This document shows positions 31,247 to 42,392 of a stretch of 64,000 bases of DNA, in pieces (position 1 is the stretch's first letter; each line of letters begins with the position of its first letter). The stretch covers positions 25,891,386 to 25,955,385 of the forward strand of contig NC_092348.1 in assembly GCF_963676685.1 (NCBI RefSeq), in the 5' to 3' direction. The notes beneath the pieces were generated by a model. The model saw only the letters and a program-made list of their open reading frames with translations. It was not told the DNA's origin and searched no databases. The translations under genes and the position numbers were made by a program. The DNA is from Mytilus edulis (taxonomy: Eukaryota > Mollusca > Bivalvia > Mytilida > Mytilidae).

Positions 31247-33616
31247 CAGTCATTCCCAAAAAATGGGTACAATTCGAATGTAGACACTGTTAAAAAATAA
31301 ATTTCAACTGAGCAGAGAGAGAGTGTTGTTTTCTTCTGTGTCTATATCTAGTCTGTCATTTTTTTAATTTTTACTTACACCATTTTAGTTGTTTTCTAGT
31401 TTCAGCATTTTTTGTAAGACAAGGTAAGTATGAACGTATCGGAGGTTAGTGTTGTATAAAGTCATCTTAAAAATTGCATTAGAGAAAAACACAAGATTTA
31501 AATCCAGGCTCATGTGACATGGGTTACATTTACCACCATAGCAAACTGATTTATACGTATTATTCTGTATATATTGAAAGCAAATACCAATTTTAAGGTC
31601 TGAATTAATATAGTGTTTAAAAAATAATTCAAATAAGAAGTTTTCACAACTTATTTAGTAATAAATTTAAACTAATGAAATGTTATGCTGTATAATATTT
31701 TAGTTTCATAATACAGCTTCCCAGGAAAAACCCTATTATTTATGTTTTGAATCACTTGTATGTATTTGTTATGCTTGTATTAATCCACACCCCCATCTTT
31801 GTTACGGAGGTTGATATCAAACCAGTATCTGAATGCTGATACATAGTAACACTTAACTCTTTAATGCTAGCTTTTCTAAACAATTTATTGACATTACAAA
31901 CTAAAAAAATGTTTTCTATCAAGTTATATGTTTCTTTTAGTCAAATGGACTTGTTCTTGTCAAAATCTCCGTAACGATTCATAAACTTTCACTCAAAAAT
32001 ATGTTTTACCTAAACCGAATACTGTTCAACTTAATTTTATTAGCTCTATACAGATAATGTCATCTTCCTTCACACCATAATGTATGTATTATACTCAACT
32101 ATGAAGTTTTGGAGTCAAAATAGTTTCATTTCGAAAATTTCTATCCTCCGTAACGACATTTAAAACCTCCATAACGGACAATTCCAGTTCTTACCAACAG
32201 CAAACATATTAATGAATGTAAATATTGGAATTAAATGACAAACAAGACAACAGAATTAAACATTTTTCTTAGTAAATCGTTATCTAAAAAGAGTAAAGTC
32301 CTGTTAGTGAAAAAAAACTTTTTTTCCTTAAATTTCTATCCTCCGTAACGTAAATCAATGATGTCGTCTATGATTGACATCATCTTTTGATTTTTATTAG
32401 TGATAATTGATGAACTAATTTGGTATCTATAACAATGTACAAGAATTTCAATTGGTATGATCGTGTTTACATGCATCTTTAGATTTTTTTTATTTGCATA
32501 ACCTCCGTTGATGAGTCCTAAATAATCTTGAAAATGTTTGCCATAAACCGCTGTTAAAGTTATGATCGTCGTCGTAATTACACAAGTTGTGTTGTAGACT
32601 ATTTTAAATCTAAGAAAATGGCTAATATAACGTTTATTAAACGTTATAATGTTGCTCACATAATAGGGAAAAAACAAGTTAATCTACCTTTCTCAAAACA
32701 ACATTTTTTTTCTCAAAATCTGTATTTTGTTTGTCTGTTTTCTTTATAATAAATGATGTCTGCTACAAAAATGACTTTCGGCAGTGTCGGCAGTCGCTGA
32801 TACTGATAAAACAAGTCTGACAACTTAACTGTAAATAACTGCGTCACGGAGGTTATTTAAACGGAGGTTAGTTTTATTTACATTATACATGGAAATATGT
32901 AACAATATTGTTGAGTTGCTTTCTCAAAACTGATTATTGAGAAGCTTTATGGGTGCTTTCAATGAAATAATCATTATTTTGATTTGTTCTTGGTTAGTGC
33001 GTTCCAAAATACGCGTTACGTAGGTTGGATTCTTATATGCGACAATCGAAAAAAAGAGAAAGAGAAGATTTTTTTTCATTTTTCGTTTCATTGCAATAAA
33101 AGTTAAAGGCAGGATTTTAAAATTTGATGTATCAACTTTGCTTAAAGTCACTTTGGGCATGATTTCCAATCATATAAATATGTTTTGACTGTACCTAAAG
33201 ATACGTTACGGTAGGTTATACGTTTATCGGCGACATTGGTTTAATGGGTAAATCAAAGTGTATATTATAACTTTTGATTCTAAAATATTTTTGTGGATAA
33301 AAATCAATATAGTGTCAAATAAAAAAAACAAATCTAATCATGATTTAGATGAAATAAAGTATTTTAATTCACACCGATATTTGGAGTTTTTCTTGGCGAC
33401 ATTCGGAATTCGTGTGATTTCCGTATATTGAATACAAAATCACACAAACATATTTACGATATACATCACAAAAGAATATAATTTTATTTTAGTATACATA
33501 TTAATCACTTAGAACACGAAAAAGATTATCTGTGACATATGTTAAGCTTGCATTTTGTGGTTATTTGCCGGCGACACTGAAATTTTGTAATTGTACCCAT
33601 TTTTGGGGAATGACTG
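31247..33616. mobile_element. 2.37-kb inverted-repeat element with TA flanks (Tc1/mariner-like)
   Basis: CAGTCATTCCCAAAAAATGG at 31247 is mirrored by CCATTTTTGGGGAATGACTG ending at 33616, and TA lies on both sides. The inverted repeat is about 30 bp and continues through GGGTACAATT. No transposase DDE/D frame is visible; the two minus-strand frames inside (113 residues at 32336-32677, 81 at 32924-33169) have no known domain. The motif CCTCCGTAACG recurs in both orientations inside. Confidence 0.65.
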
Positions 33617-35116
33617 TATAATGATAAATCCTTTAGATCTGAAATGTTTAATTAAAACGAATTTATCATTTTGATCTACCGATAAACTTTAAATTGAAGA
33701 CAGTGACATGGTCAGCTAAGTAACCTGATTAGTTGCATGGCTGATTACCATCTTACAGGTGACCCAGTAATTTTCCATATGACACTAGCGTGTACCCTCG
33801 GGGTGTGTATAACTTATTTTTTGGGGAACATCCTGTCCACGTGTAATGCTTAGCATATATTCCAACATTTGACATTAAACAAATTTTCTTTGTAGCATCG
33901 GAGGCAATTTCATGTTCAACCACACAGAAAATTTCACCAAAAAAATATGATAAAATCATAAGAAAAAGAATAAGAAATACTAACAAATAAATTTGGCATT
34001 AATAAAACGGGGATTCGTGTATTCAAGAGCTTATTTTCAGTGGACAACAACAAATGGAAGTTTTTAACGACCTTGACTGGCTATAATATATATATAGCAC
34101 TTGCACGGTCGTTCCAGTGGACATATTTCATACCAGATTACTTATTCTTTTTATAGATATGACAATTATTGTTCAATCTGATACACGTACCTATAATGTA
34201 CAGTATTTTGAACAGCTTCAAATATATGGGGTCCGTAGTAAAGGACCTCCTTAGTGCACTAAGAACAAAATTGTGCACTAAGGACCTGATGGAATGATAC
34301 AACTGTTACAAAGGACATGGCATATAAAAATAGACTTTGTAAAAATTCATAATTTTAAATTTTACAATTATACCTTTTTTAATTAGAAAGTTATCTAATG
34401 TGTATTTGACACGTGCCTCAAAAAAGTGATTGTCACCTTTTAAAATAGTGTAATAGGTAGAAATTCACATTCGCTCAACCTTGACCCGTTCATAATCTGC
34501 TAGTATACTGTTTAAACATGTATATATGGTATTTCAAATTGTTCTCTATTTTTTTCCCATTTGTTTGTTTCTGCCGTATTTATACTGTCTGCTATAATTT
34601 TTACTTCTAAAGTAATAAAGTATTTTCAACTCTTTTCAGTTTGGGAATTTTTAATCCTTTTAATTTTAAAACGACAAATAATTGTGAACACTTCACGGAA
34701 AAGTGAGGATTTATATTTGGTTGCTACAACGTCCAGTTGCCAATACTTCATTCATTTTTCTGATGTCAGAGACCATGCCCCACAGCAAGGTTTTATAAGG
34801 ATAGAACATAGGCAAATGCAAATAGATTCTATTGACTATATCTTTGCTGCTTTGGTCTCTGCATGTATAATGATTCATTATGTTTTATGGGATACTTAAC
34901 TTCTGTTCTACAAATTTTATATTAAAATATATTCTGATTTTTCATTTTTAATGAGATTTTAGTTTCTGTTAATAAGAGGCAGTAAAAAAACCATGTTTTA
35001 ATCATAATTATGGTGAACCCAGCCCCCCCCCCCCCCCCCCCTGTCAACGTGACACCCAACCACACCGCTTGAAAATCTTAAATTTTTTTTTAATGTTATC
35101 TTTACTATATATTGAA
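33617..35116. other. Interior of the giant element, no supported gene
   Basis: 'ACAACAAATGGAAGTTTTTA' with 'GACCTTGACTGGCTA' at 34045-34085 is shared with 63090-63130 (a dispersed repeat). CTTAGTGCACTAAG (34251-34264) is a 14-bp palindrome. Poly-C at about 35023-35042. The 112-residue frame at 34561-34899 begins with TTG and has no recognisable domain. Confidence 0.4.
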
Positions 35117-35840
35117 TAGGGTGACACGTTGTCGCTACATAATAACCAGATAAAATGGATCTTGTTTATACAAAAAATATTTCAAGCTTGTGGTTTCTCA
35201 AACATATGGGAGTCACAAAATTTTGTTAATAAAGAATGGTTAAAAACTGTCATAAAGCAGAGATTACTAGATCAATATATTCAGAACTGGAATTCCCTCA
35301 TTCAAAATTCGTCAAAAGGTATAAACTACAAAATTTTTAAGAAAAACTTGGAATTGAAGAATATTTTAATATTTTGGACTTCAAAGACGCTATTGTTTGT
35401 TGTCGATTTCAAACGACTAATACTAAGTTGCCGATTTAAACAGGAAGATGGCAAAACGTAATCGGAGAAAACCGCTTTTGCAGTCTATGTAACAATCGAC
35501 AAATAGGTGACAAATATCATTTTATATTTGAATGCAAATTTTTCAATCAAAAACGAAAAGAGTTTTTAACTGCATATACTACAAAACGGCAAAATACAGT
35601 TAAATTCTCTGAATTTATGTCAAGTACAAGAAAACCAGTTCTGAAGAAGCTTTTTTTTTTTTTTATAGAAAATATAAATACTTGTGTTTGTCGGCCCGTG
35701 ATGTACTCCTGGCTTGTAACTTTTGTAACCTCTCTCGCTTGTTTTGTACATATTGTAAATATTTATTGTTGTATTTGTTATCTCTGTACCGATGTAATGC
35801 ATTTGCTTTATGAGAATAAAGATATATATAGAAACTTCTT
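35117..35840 (+). pseudogene. LINE 3' end: C-terminal zinc knuckle and 3' UTR
   Basis: The frame 35129-35461 reads WKNxx-type LINE C-terminal sequence (IWESQNFVNKEWLKTVIKQR, WNSLIQNSSKGINYKIFK). After a frameshift, RFCSLCNNRQIGDKYHFIFE carries the CxxC...H...C motif of LINE C-termini. The 3' part (35690-35830) ends AATAAAGATATATA, a plausible LINE tail. It is 5'-truncated, as LINE insertions usually are, and nested in the giant element. Confidence 0.75.
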
Positions 35841-37540
35841 TAAATATACACAAGTCATAATTACATTGGCCAGAGGGTAACTTGATAATTAGAGGATCAA
35901 AGGATTTAATTAAGACAATCCAAGACTGCTACCTCTATATTTTATTATACATATCATTATTAGCCTCACTTAGGGTGATACAGCAGTTGCAAAACGGGTA
36001 GATACGATCTGTAATCAAATAATTAAACTAATCAAAAGTTTATTTAGAATAACCAAGGAATTGTATAGTTAACTATACAAATCCTTGGAGTAACCATATG
36101 CCGGATGAACAAAAAGTTTGCCATTTATTGAAAAACATATGGTTTTATATAACAAGAAAACTTCTCTAGTATTCTAAACATTTATCACGTACCCCCTCCC
36201 CCAAACCTCCGCTTCAAGCTCTAGATTCGCGCCTGCACATTGTGAATTATATTTCTTACATCAAGATGCTTATTACATTATAAAATAAAATGGTATTCAT
36301 CTTCAATTGTTGAAATGAAGATGAATTGTTAAAAAAAAAAAAAGCATTGACATCAGTTTTAAAGTTATTGTTCATAGGAGACAGTTATGATTTATAGTCT
36401 CTTTTTAAAACGTAATATAATTTTACCTCTTGGAGTTTTTCTATATTACTTCTGTAATCGGATTTTGAAGAACCCGAAGGGGCACCACATACACTCATGC
36501 ATATGTCTTTCATTCAAGAAATCTCAAAAGCATTTTTGTCTCAATTTGTATCTAAAAATAGGGTTCTTTAATTTTAATAAAAGCTTGCATAGCAATTTCC
36601 TTAAAAACAAAATATAACAAAGGCAAAGTTTTAAAACACAAATTCATTTTTTCTTTTTTTTTTCTTTCATAAACTTGAAATTTAACCACGCTAAACCGTT
36701 AGGTTTATTCAACAACAACCATTAATTAATCAATAAGTAACGATAAAAAGACAATTGTGTATTGGATTAGGTTGATTGAACATGATGATTAGTGAATTTG
36801 CAATAAGCCGTTGGTCACGTGCCGAGTGGAACGCGTTGATTAAAAAGTAATTTAACTTCAAAATTACAATATCTATTGATACCTAACTTTACAGATATGA
36901 GGTATTTAATCATATCCTCCTATATATCCATATTCTCTGTGATCTTAAAACATCGTTTTAGTGTCCTTATTTTTTTAATGCAAAAACGTTCTTCTTAGTC
37001 AGCGCCATTAAGAATTCCTTTGCGGTATTTCTACACACCGAAATATATGGCCTTACTATTGGTAAAATACCACAGTACTTAGTGTCACTAACAGTCAAAA
37101 TTTTGTGCCGTGAAAACTGGAAATGAAGTTTAGCGGGACATAGGAAATTACAAAAATATTAGAATTGTTTACTTACATAGTGTAAGCGGGATGCGGGAAT
37201 CTAAAAAAAATAAATAGTAACTATAAAGCGAGATCCGTGAACAGAACCCCCAAATGAGACCCCATTAGTTGTGGCTTATTTTGGGTCTTTTTAGCTAGTT
37301 TCCTTCCCCTACATTACTTGTAAGTTGATCGTTTTTGTAAAGCAGCACTCGAGGTCTGACAGTATATTACCAAGAAATGCACAAAATATTGAAAAAGAAG
37401 GTTTAAAAAATTTAAATAATGGTATGCACACACACTCCCCTGTCAGCACAGACAATTGTATTTTTGTAAACGCGCCAAACTCATTTCTTCCACAGTGAGA
37501 CAAGCTTTACAATGTTGATGGTGGTGAAAATCTAGTCCAA
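35841..37540. other. Interior of the giant element with one long palindrome, no gene
   Basis: Apart from the palindrome at 36053-36088, only AT-rich sequence with frames under 80 residues was seen. Confidence 0.4.
36053..36088. repeat. 36-bp near-perfect palindrome
   Basis: CCAAGGAATTGTATAGTT is followed directly by AACTATACAAATCCTTGG. Only the base pair at the eighth position from each end is mismatched. There is no loop, so it could extrude as a cruciform or be a dimeric site. Confidence 0.8.
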
Positions 37541-38809
37541 ATAATTATGACGTCTTGCAAGGCTATTTTATTTCTGGAACGCTTTCCTCTGACGAAGCCG
37601 AAATGTGAAACCAAATCAACAAGAAGTCTAACATTTATAATAGAACTGAATATAAAATCGAAATGTAAATGGGGAATGTATCAAAAGACCAAAGAGCAGA
37701 TAACAGCCAAAGGGCACCAATGGGTCTTCAATGCAACGAGAAAATCCCACAACCCGAGGAGGGGTTCCTAACCAAAGACAAATGGCGGGGGGGGGTCCAA
37801 CTACATGTTCCCATTCAATACAATACAATCTGCTTTATTTGAAAAACACTCCGTCACATTGACATGTGAAACAATTAAGAGGTAAATTACAAAATACAAT
37901 CACATACAATTAAAAAAATAAATAAAACAACTTAGAAATAAAATATATGGAAAATTACTTTATATTATAATATTTTAACATTATAATATTTTAGTTAACT
38001 TTGAAATGAATTATATATAGACACATTTTTAAGTAATAAGTTAATATTTGTCAATGACAGTTAGTCCTTTCATTTTTGCTTAATTCTGATATTTCACATA
38101 GTACTCTGGAATATGCTGATTTCTGATATTTTTTAACTAATAAAGAATTGCATTCAAATAAATAATGGAATTCATTGCCAATTGCAGTTAAACACAGATT
38201 GCATGTCCTTTCTTCTTTTGGAATGACTTATACCATCTTCCCAGCTCTACTGGGATTTTACATTGCAGCGTCTTAATTTTGAAATATATTTACGTTCGAA
38301 TGGTGTTAATTTTAAAATTCAAATGCATTGATCGTCCAATAAAGAACAATGAAGAAAGGGGGTTCCAACATGTCCAACCCTCAGACCCTCCTGGATCCCT
38401 GCCTGTGAGGCATGCTTTAGCTTGCCATTAAACAAAAATGTATACTAGTTGAGTGATAATGGACGTCATATTAAACTCTTCGATATAAAAAAAGAAACTA
38501 AAATAAAAATCATACAAAGGTCACAAAGGCCATAACTTCTGGCTCCTGACTTGGGAAAAGTGCAAAATGCAGTGGGGATGAAAGCCTTTACTGTAAATTC
38601 CTGAAATTACAATTATATAAATCATCACACATCTTTGCGCATTTCTTGAAATTGGTCATATTAATAAATGCATGCAATATTTTCAGAAAATTTCAATATA
38701 TAGGCTTTTTAAAAAAAAGTCAATCTTGTGCATGATTTATCAATGATTATACTTGCACAATTAACGCATGTTGTTCTCAAAACTAAGAGGTTTCTATGCT
38801 ATTTATGAC
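37541..38809. other. Repeat fragments in the giant element
   Basis: 37665-37770 is repeat B ('GGGGAATGTATCAAAAGACC', 'GGGCACCAATGGGTCTTCAA'). 38310-38410 is part of the foldback repeat seen at 60456. 38540-38585 is a repeat A end ('TGGCTCCTGACTTGGGAAAA'). 38590-38705 is a degraded copy of the CTGTAAATTC MITE. Confidence 0.55.
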
Positions 38810-39310
38810 AATTTTCATGGTTCAGTGGTTATAGTTAAGTTTTTGTGTTTTGGTCTGTTTTTCTCATACTTTATGCAATAGGTCTACTATATTTGTTGTA
38901 TGAAATGATTGTAAGGTGTACATGTCTAGTGGGATGATGTCATCTGACCTTGACCTCATTTTCATGGTTCAGTGGTCAAAGTTAAGTTTTTGAGTTTTGG
39001 TCTTTATCTATTAAATACTATAAGCCATAGGTCAACTGTATTTGGTGTATAGAAATATTTTATGATCTATATGTCAGCATGGTCAGTGGTGCAGGTTTTA
39101 TTTGACCTTGATCTCATTTTCACGGTTCATTGATCAGTGTTTTTGTGATTTGGTCTATTTTTCTTAAACTATAAGTAATAGGTCAACTATAATTGTTGCA
39201 TTGAAGCATTGTTAGCTGTATATGTCTGCCTGGCATGGTTCATCTGACATTGACCTCATTCTCGTGGTTCATTAGTCTTTATTTATTTATCTTGGTTAAT
39301 GTTCAGTTTA
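38810..39310 (+). repeat. Degenerate ~155-bp tandem repeat, 3-4 copies
   Basis: The phrases 'TTGACCTCATTTTCATGGTT', 'TTCAGTGGTCAAAGTTAAGT' and 'AGTTTTGGTCT' recur at about 38815, 38955, 39110 and 39245. Similar arrays are common in bivalve DNA. Confidence 0.75.
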
Positions 39311-39667
39311 TGTGACAGTTGTGATAAAGCTGTATACTTAGGACTATCAACATATTATCAATGATTAGTAAAAGAAGGCGAGACATTTCAGCGTGTGCAC
39401 TCTTCTTATTAAACACGCATTAATATACATCATGTACATTAAACAGCAAAAAAAAATATTGATGCAAGATGCCATTCAATAATAACTTTTACTCTTTTAT
39501 GTATAGGACAAGAACTATAGAAGATACAGAGAAATTATAAACAGCAGAAATGATAGGCAATTTAAAATTTGCAGAAGCAAACTAAACCTAAATGGTAAGG
39601 CCACTTTTATTTTTTTTTTTAAGTTGTTGAACTTGAAAGATGATAATCATGATTACTATAAAAATTA

Positions 39668-40010
39668 AAAGATGTGGTATATTAAATATGAAAACTATCG
39701 TGGCTTTAAGAAAGCAATTGTAGGCCTGTGACGACCTTCAATAATGAGAAAATCCATACCCTATAGTCAAAGTAGGCAGCTATAAAAGACCCAAAGATGA
39801 AAAATTGAAACAATCCAACATGTCCAAACTGTAAAACTAATTGCCTAGTTTATTACAAAATAAATTACAAAAAATAAATATAACCGGTATGAAACAACAA
39901 CAACAACAACCACTAAATTTTAGTGTCAGACTAAACTTACAAAAACTACAGGCTCTGAACTTTGGACAGGCACAATAGGAATATGGCAACCTATGATGTA
40001 AATTTCCTGA
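39668..40010 (+). repeat. Dispersed repeat A, diverged copy
   Basis: 'AAGATGTGGTATATTAAATA', then 'GACCTTCAATAATGAGAAAA', ending with a form of the 'GGCTCTGAACTTTGGACAGG' end. It is clearly older than the split copy around the giant element. Confidence 0.65.
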
Positions 40011-40162
40011 AAACACAGACTGGACTAATGTAAATCAACTAATATTTCGCGAATACTTTATTTTGCGTTTTATACTTTCTAGTCTACATCACAGCTAATT
40101 ATTTTTCACAAGGTTCACAAGTTTACTTAATGAATTTTAATAAAGAAAGATACATATGAAAA

Positions 40163-40720
40163 ACATTTATTGCTGTTTCTCTCTCCATTTATAACATTTT
40201 ATTTGTTTATTTTGTGTATTTATAGGTGAACAGACATCTTGGTTTTCATGATCAATAGGTCATTACTGAAGAGGAAACTTAAAGTTGAAATTTATTTACA
40301 AAGTGCATAATTGGATTAATTTGAACTGGAATGTGTGCTTTCCTGCAAAAAAGAAACAGGAAATTTCATCATTATCACATGATAATGCCCATAAACAAAA
40401 TAGAGTTCTATCATAGATACACAAAAACACTATTGCATAAAAGCAACAACATATTATATATATTATTCGAAAGAAGGGAGAATGCAGAACAAATACTATT
40501 TTGTTGTTGAAAAAAGGAACACCAGTTTTATCCACTCATTTACATCGCTCCCTCATATCAAATATACGGAAGAAGATCATTGAAGAACAATTTGCAAAAA
40601 TGTTTTCTCTTAGAAGTGAAGGAAAATGTTAAGTGAATGGAATAATGTATTCACTGAATTCTTACGTAGTGGATTGAATAACTGTACACAAGCTGAAACA
40701 GAAGACAATTTTAATTTAAA
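40163..40720 (+). repeat. Right subterminal blocks of the giant element
   Basis: 40163-40300 and 40530-40700 are the inverted homologues of 26160-26330 and 25790-25935. The order is conserved (outer block outer, inner block inner), but the identity is far lower than in the terminal 500 bp. Confidence 0.65.
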
Positions 40721-41090
40721 ATAACACGAAAAGTGTATATTTTATTATTTAATCTGCAAATATATAAACAAATTCTTTAGAACACCACAAATGGTATGAC
40801 ATTCAAATTGGTTGCTTATTAATGTATTGCATTGAAACAATTACAAAGAAAACAGAATCATTTGCTACAAAAAAATTTTATAAATCATAGTTAAATTTTA
40901 TAAAAAGTATGAACAATACCTAGATCTAAACAGTCAGATTTTATCAATTTTCAATGTCATTAAAATGTTGAGTCAAACATTTATGAAAGTTTTGAATATC
41001 ATTTGCATCAACTATACAGTCTTGTAATAATTATATTCATACTGTTTGTATACATGGTAAAGCGAAGAAATGTTTAACAAGAACAAATAA
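40721..41090. other. Giant element, right arm, nothing recognised
   Basis: AT-rich and non-coding. Confidence 0.35.
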
Positions 41091-41295
41091 GGGAAATTTG
41101 ATGTTCAGAAATTTCCTTAGAGGAAATTTGAAGAACAATGATTTCCTTAGAGGAAATTTGTTGTCTTGAAGGAAATCTTTTTCCCTTGAATAAACAATTT
41201 CCGTTGAGGAAAAAACAATTTCCCTTTGAGGAAAAATCTTTTTCCTTTAGGGAAATTTGATTTCCCTTGAGGAAAACAACTATTCCTCTAAGGAA
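41091..41295. repeat. Second palindrome array, TTTCCTTAGAGGAAA type
   Basis: About eight inverted-repeat units such as TTTCCTTAGAGGAAA, TTTCCGTTGAGGAAA and TTTCCTTTAGGGAAA, spaced about 25-30 bp. The arms (TTTCC/GGAAA) resemble those of the main arrays but the centre is wider (4-5 bases). No counterpart was seen in the left arm. Confidence 0.8.
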
Positions 41296-41654
41296 ATTGT
41301 TGAAAAAAGGGGCATAACTTTTTTAACAGTGGTGCTAGAGCCAAAAAATTTTAGGACAAAAATCAGGGAACCAATACCAACCAAGTTATCAACTTCATTT
41401 TGACGTAACTCCAAAAATTAAGGTGAACAACTTTTGCACTCAGCGGAATTGCAAACTTGTCCCGGAGACAAATCTGCATTTCTGAGATGTTTTACAAGGT
41501 TCCAAAAATGTGTTATGCCCTACAGCTTTACATCCAGCTAAGGCAGAAGTATATTCTCTTTTATTCTCATATATCCAGTATTTGCAACAAATTGTAATTT
41601 TTCTGAAGAAAAAAATTCAAATGGAAAATAATGTTTGTATTGTAATATAGTATG
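41296..41654. other. Spacer between the two palindrome arrays
   Basis: Near 41452-41505, 'GCAAACTTGTCCCGGAGACA' and 'TTTTACAAGG' resemble a degraded version of the element tip in direct orientation. No gene. Confidence 0.4.
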
Positions 41655-41985
41655 TTCCCATGGGAAGAAAAATTGTTCCTATGTGAAAAAAAATTGTTCC
41701 CATGGGAAGAAAATTTGTTCCCATGGGAAGAAATATTGTTCCCATGGGAAGAAAAATTGTTCCCATGGGAAGAAAATTTGTTCCCATGGGAAGAAAATTT
41801 GTTCCCATGGGAAGAATTAATTCCCATGGGAACTTTTTGTATTCATCTTTTCCCATGGGAACTTTAAAGTTCCCATGGGAACTCTAAACTTCCCATGGGA
41901 AAAGTATCTTTTCCCATGGGAACTTCCAATGTTCCCATGGGAAATTCTAATATTCCCATGGGAATTATCAAATTTCCCATGGGAA
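41655..41985. repeat. Array of 16 TTCCCATGGGAA palindromes, 21-bp period
   Basis: Sixteen 12-bp units, fifteen of them perfect (unit 2 is TTCCTATGTGAA). Spacers are 9 bp except 7, 17, 8 and 8. Read from the outer end, the spacers match those of the left array in order, including the 8-8-17 spacing irregularity. Confidence 0.95.
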
Positions 41986-42161
41986 ATGTACTTTTAATCA
42001 GCTGCAGTGACAAGAGTGACAACAGTGACAAGTTGGGACATATGGCATTTTTTCAGTTTTTCAATAATCTATCACTGGGCAAATTTTTTTTTTGATATCT
42101 TGTAAACCGACAAAGTCAGATTTGCCGATACCGGAATGGCAAATTTGTCCCGCACAGTGTT
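41655..42161 (-). repeat. Right terminal inverted repeat of the giant element
   Basis: Inverse of 23731-24276. The outer 176 bp (41986-42161) are nearly identical to the left end; even the run of ten A/T bases is the same length. Confidence 0.85.
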
Positions 42162-42392
42162 TTTGTTTTTCGTTCATTTTTTTTTTTTTTTTTATATAAA
42201 TAAGGCCGTTATAGTTTTCTCGTTTGAATTGTTTTACATTGTCATATCGGGGCCTTTTATAGCTGACTATGCGGTATGGATTTTGCTCATTGTTGAAGGC
42301 TTTACGATGACCTATAGTTGTTAATTTCTGTGTCATTTTGGTCTCTTGTGAACAGTTGTCTCATTGGCAATTATACCACATCTTCATTTTTA
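42162..42392 (-). repeat. Dispersed repeat A, 5' part (right half of the split copy)
   Basis: Begins with the duplicated TTTG, then TTTTTCGTTCATTTTT, GGCCGTTATAGTTTTCTCGT, ATCGGGGCCTTTTATAGCTG and ends TACCACATCTTC. Joined to 23625-23730 it would make one complete repeat in one orientation. Confidence 0.85.

Larger units (their letters stand above)
23731..42161. mobile_element. Giant (18.4-kb) inverted-repeat transposon, apparently non-autonomous
   Basis: The ends AACACTGTGCGGGACAAATT (23731 on) and its inverse (to 42161) start ~500-bp inverted repeats whose outer 176 bp differ at about two positions. The flanks are the two collinear halves of one dispersed repeat A copy, and TTTG lies on both sides (23727-23730 and 42162-42165), which is the expected 4-bp target duplication. 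The inside holds no transposase, integrase, polymerase or other long frame (none above ~113 residues), but it contains nested repeats: a LINE 3' end, smaller inverted-repeat elements and minisatellites. The superfamily is unclear. A 4-bp target duplication and CACTG near the tip are reminiscent of Chapaev/CACTA-like elements, but the tip itself is AACACTG. Confidence 0.75.

Noticed and set aside
34561-34899. 112-residue frame with hydrophobic N-terminus
   Set aside because: It starts at TTG, has no domain and lies in AT-rich repeat-laden sequence.
23731-42161. Polinton/Maverick identity for the giant element
   Set aside because: The size and long inverted ends would fit, but there is no trace of a protein-primed polymerase, integrase, ATPase, protease or capsid frame, and the target duplication appears to be 4 bp, not 6.
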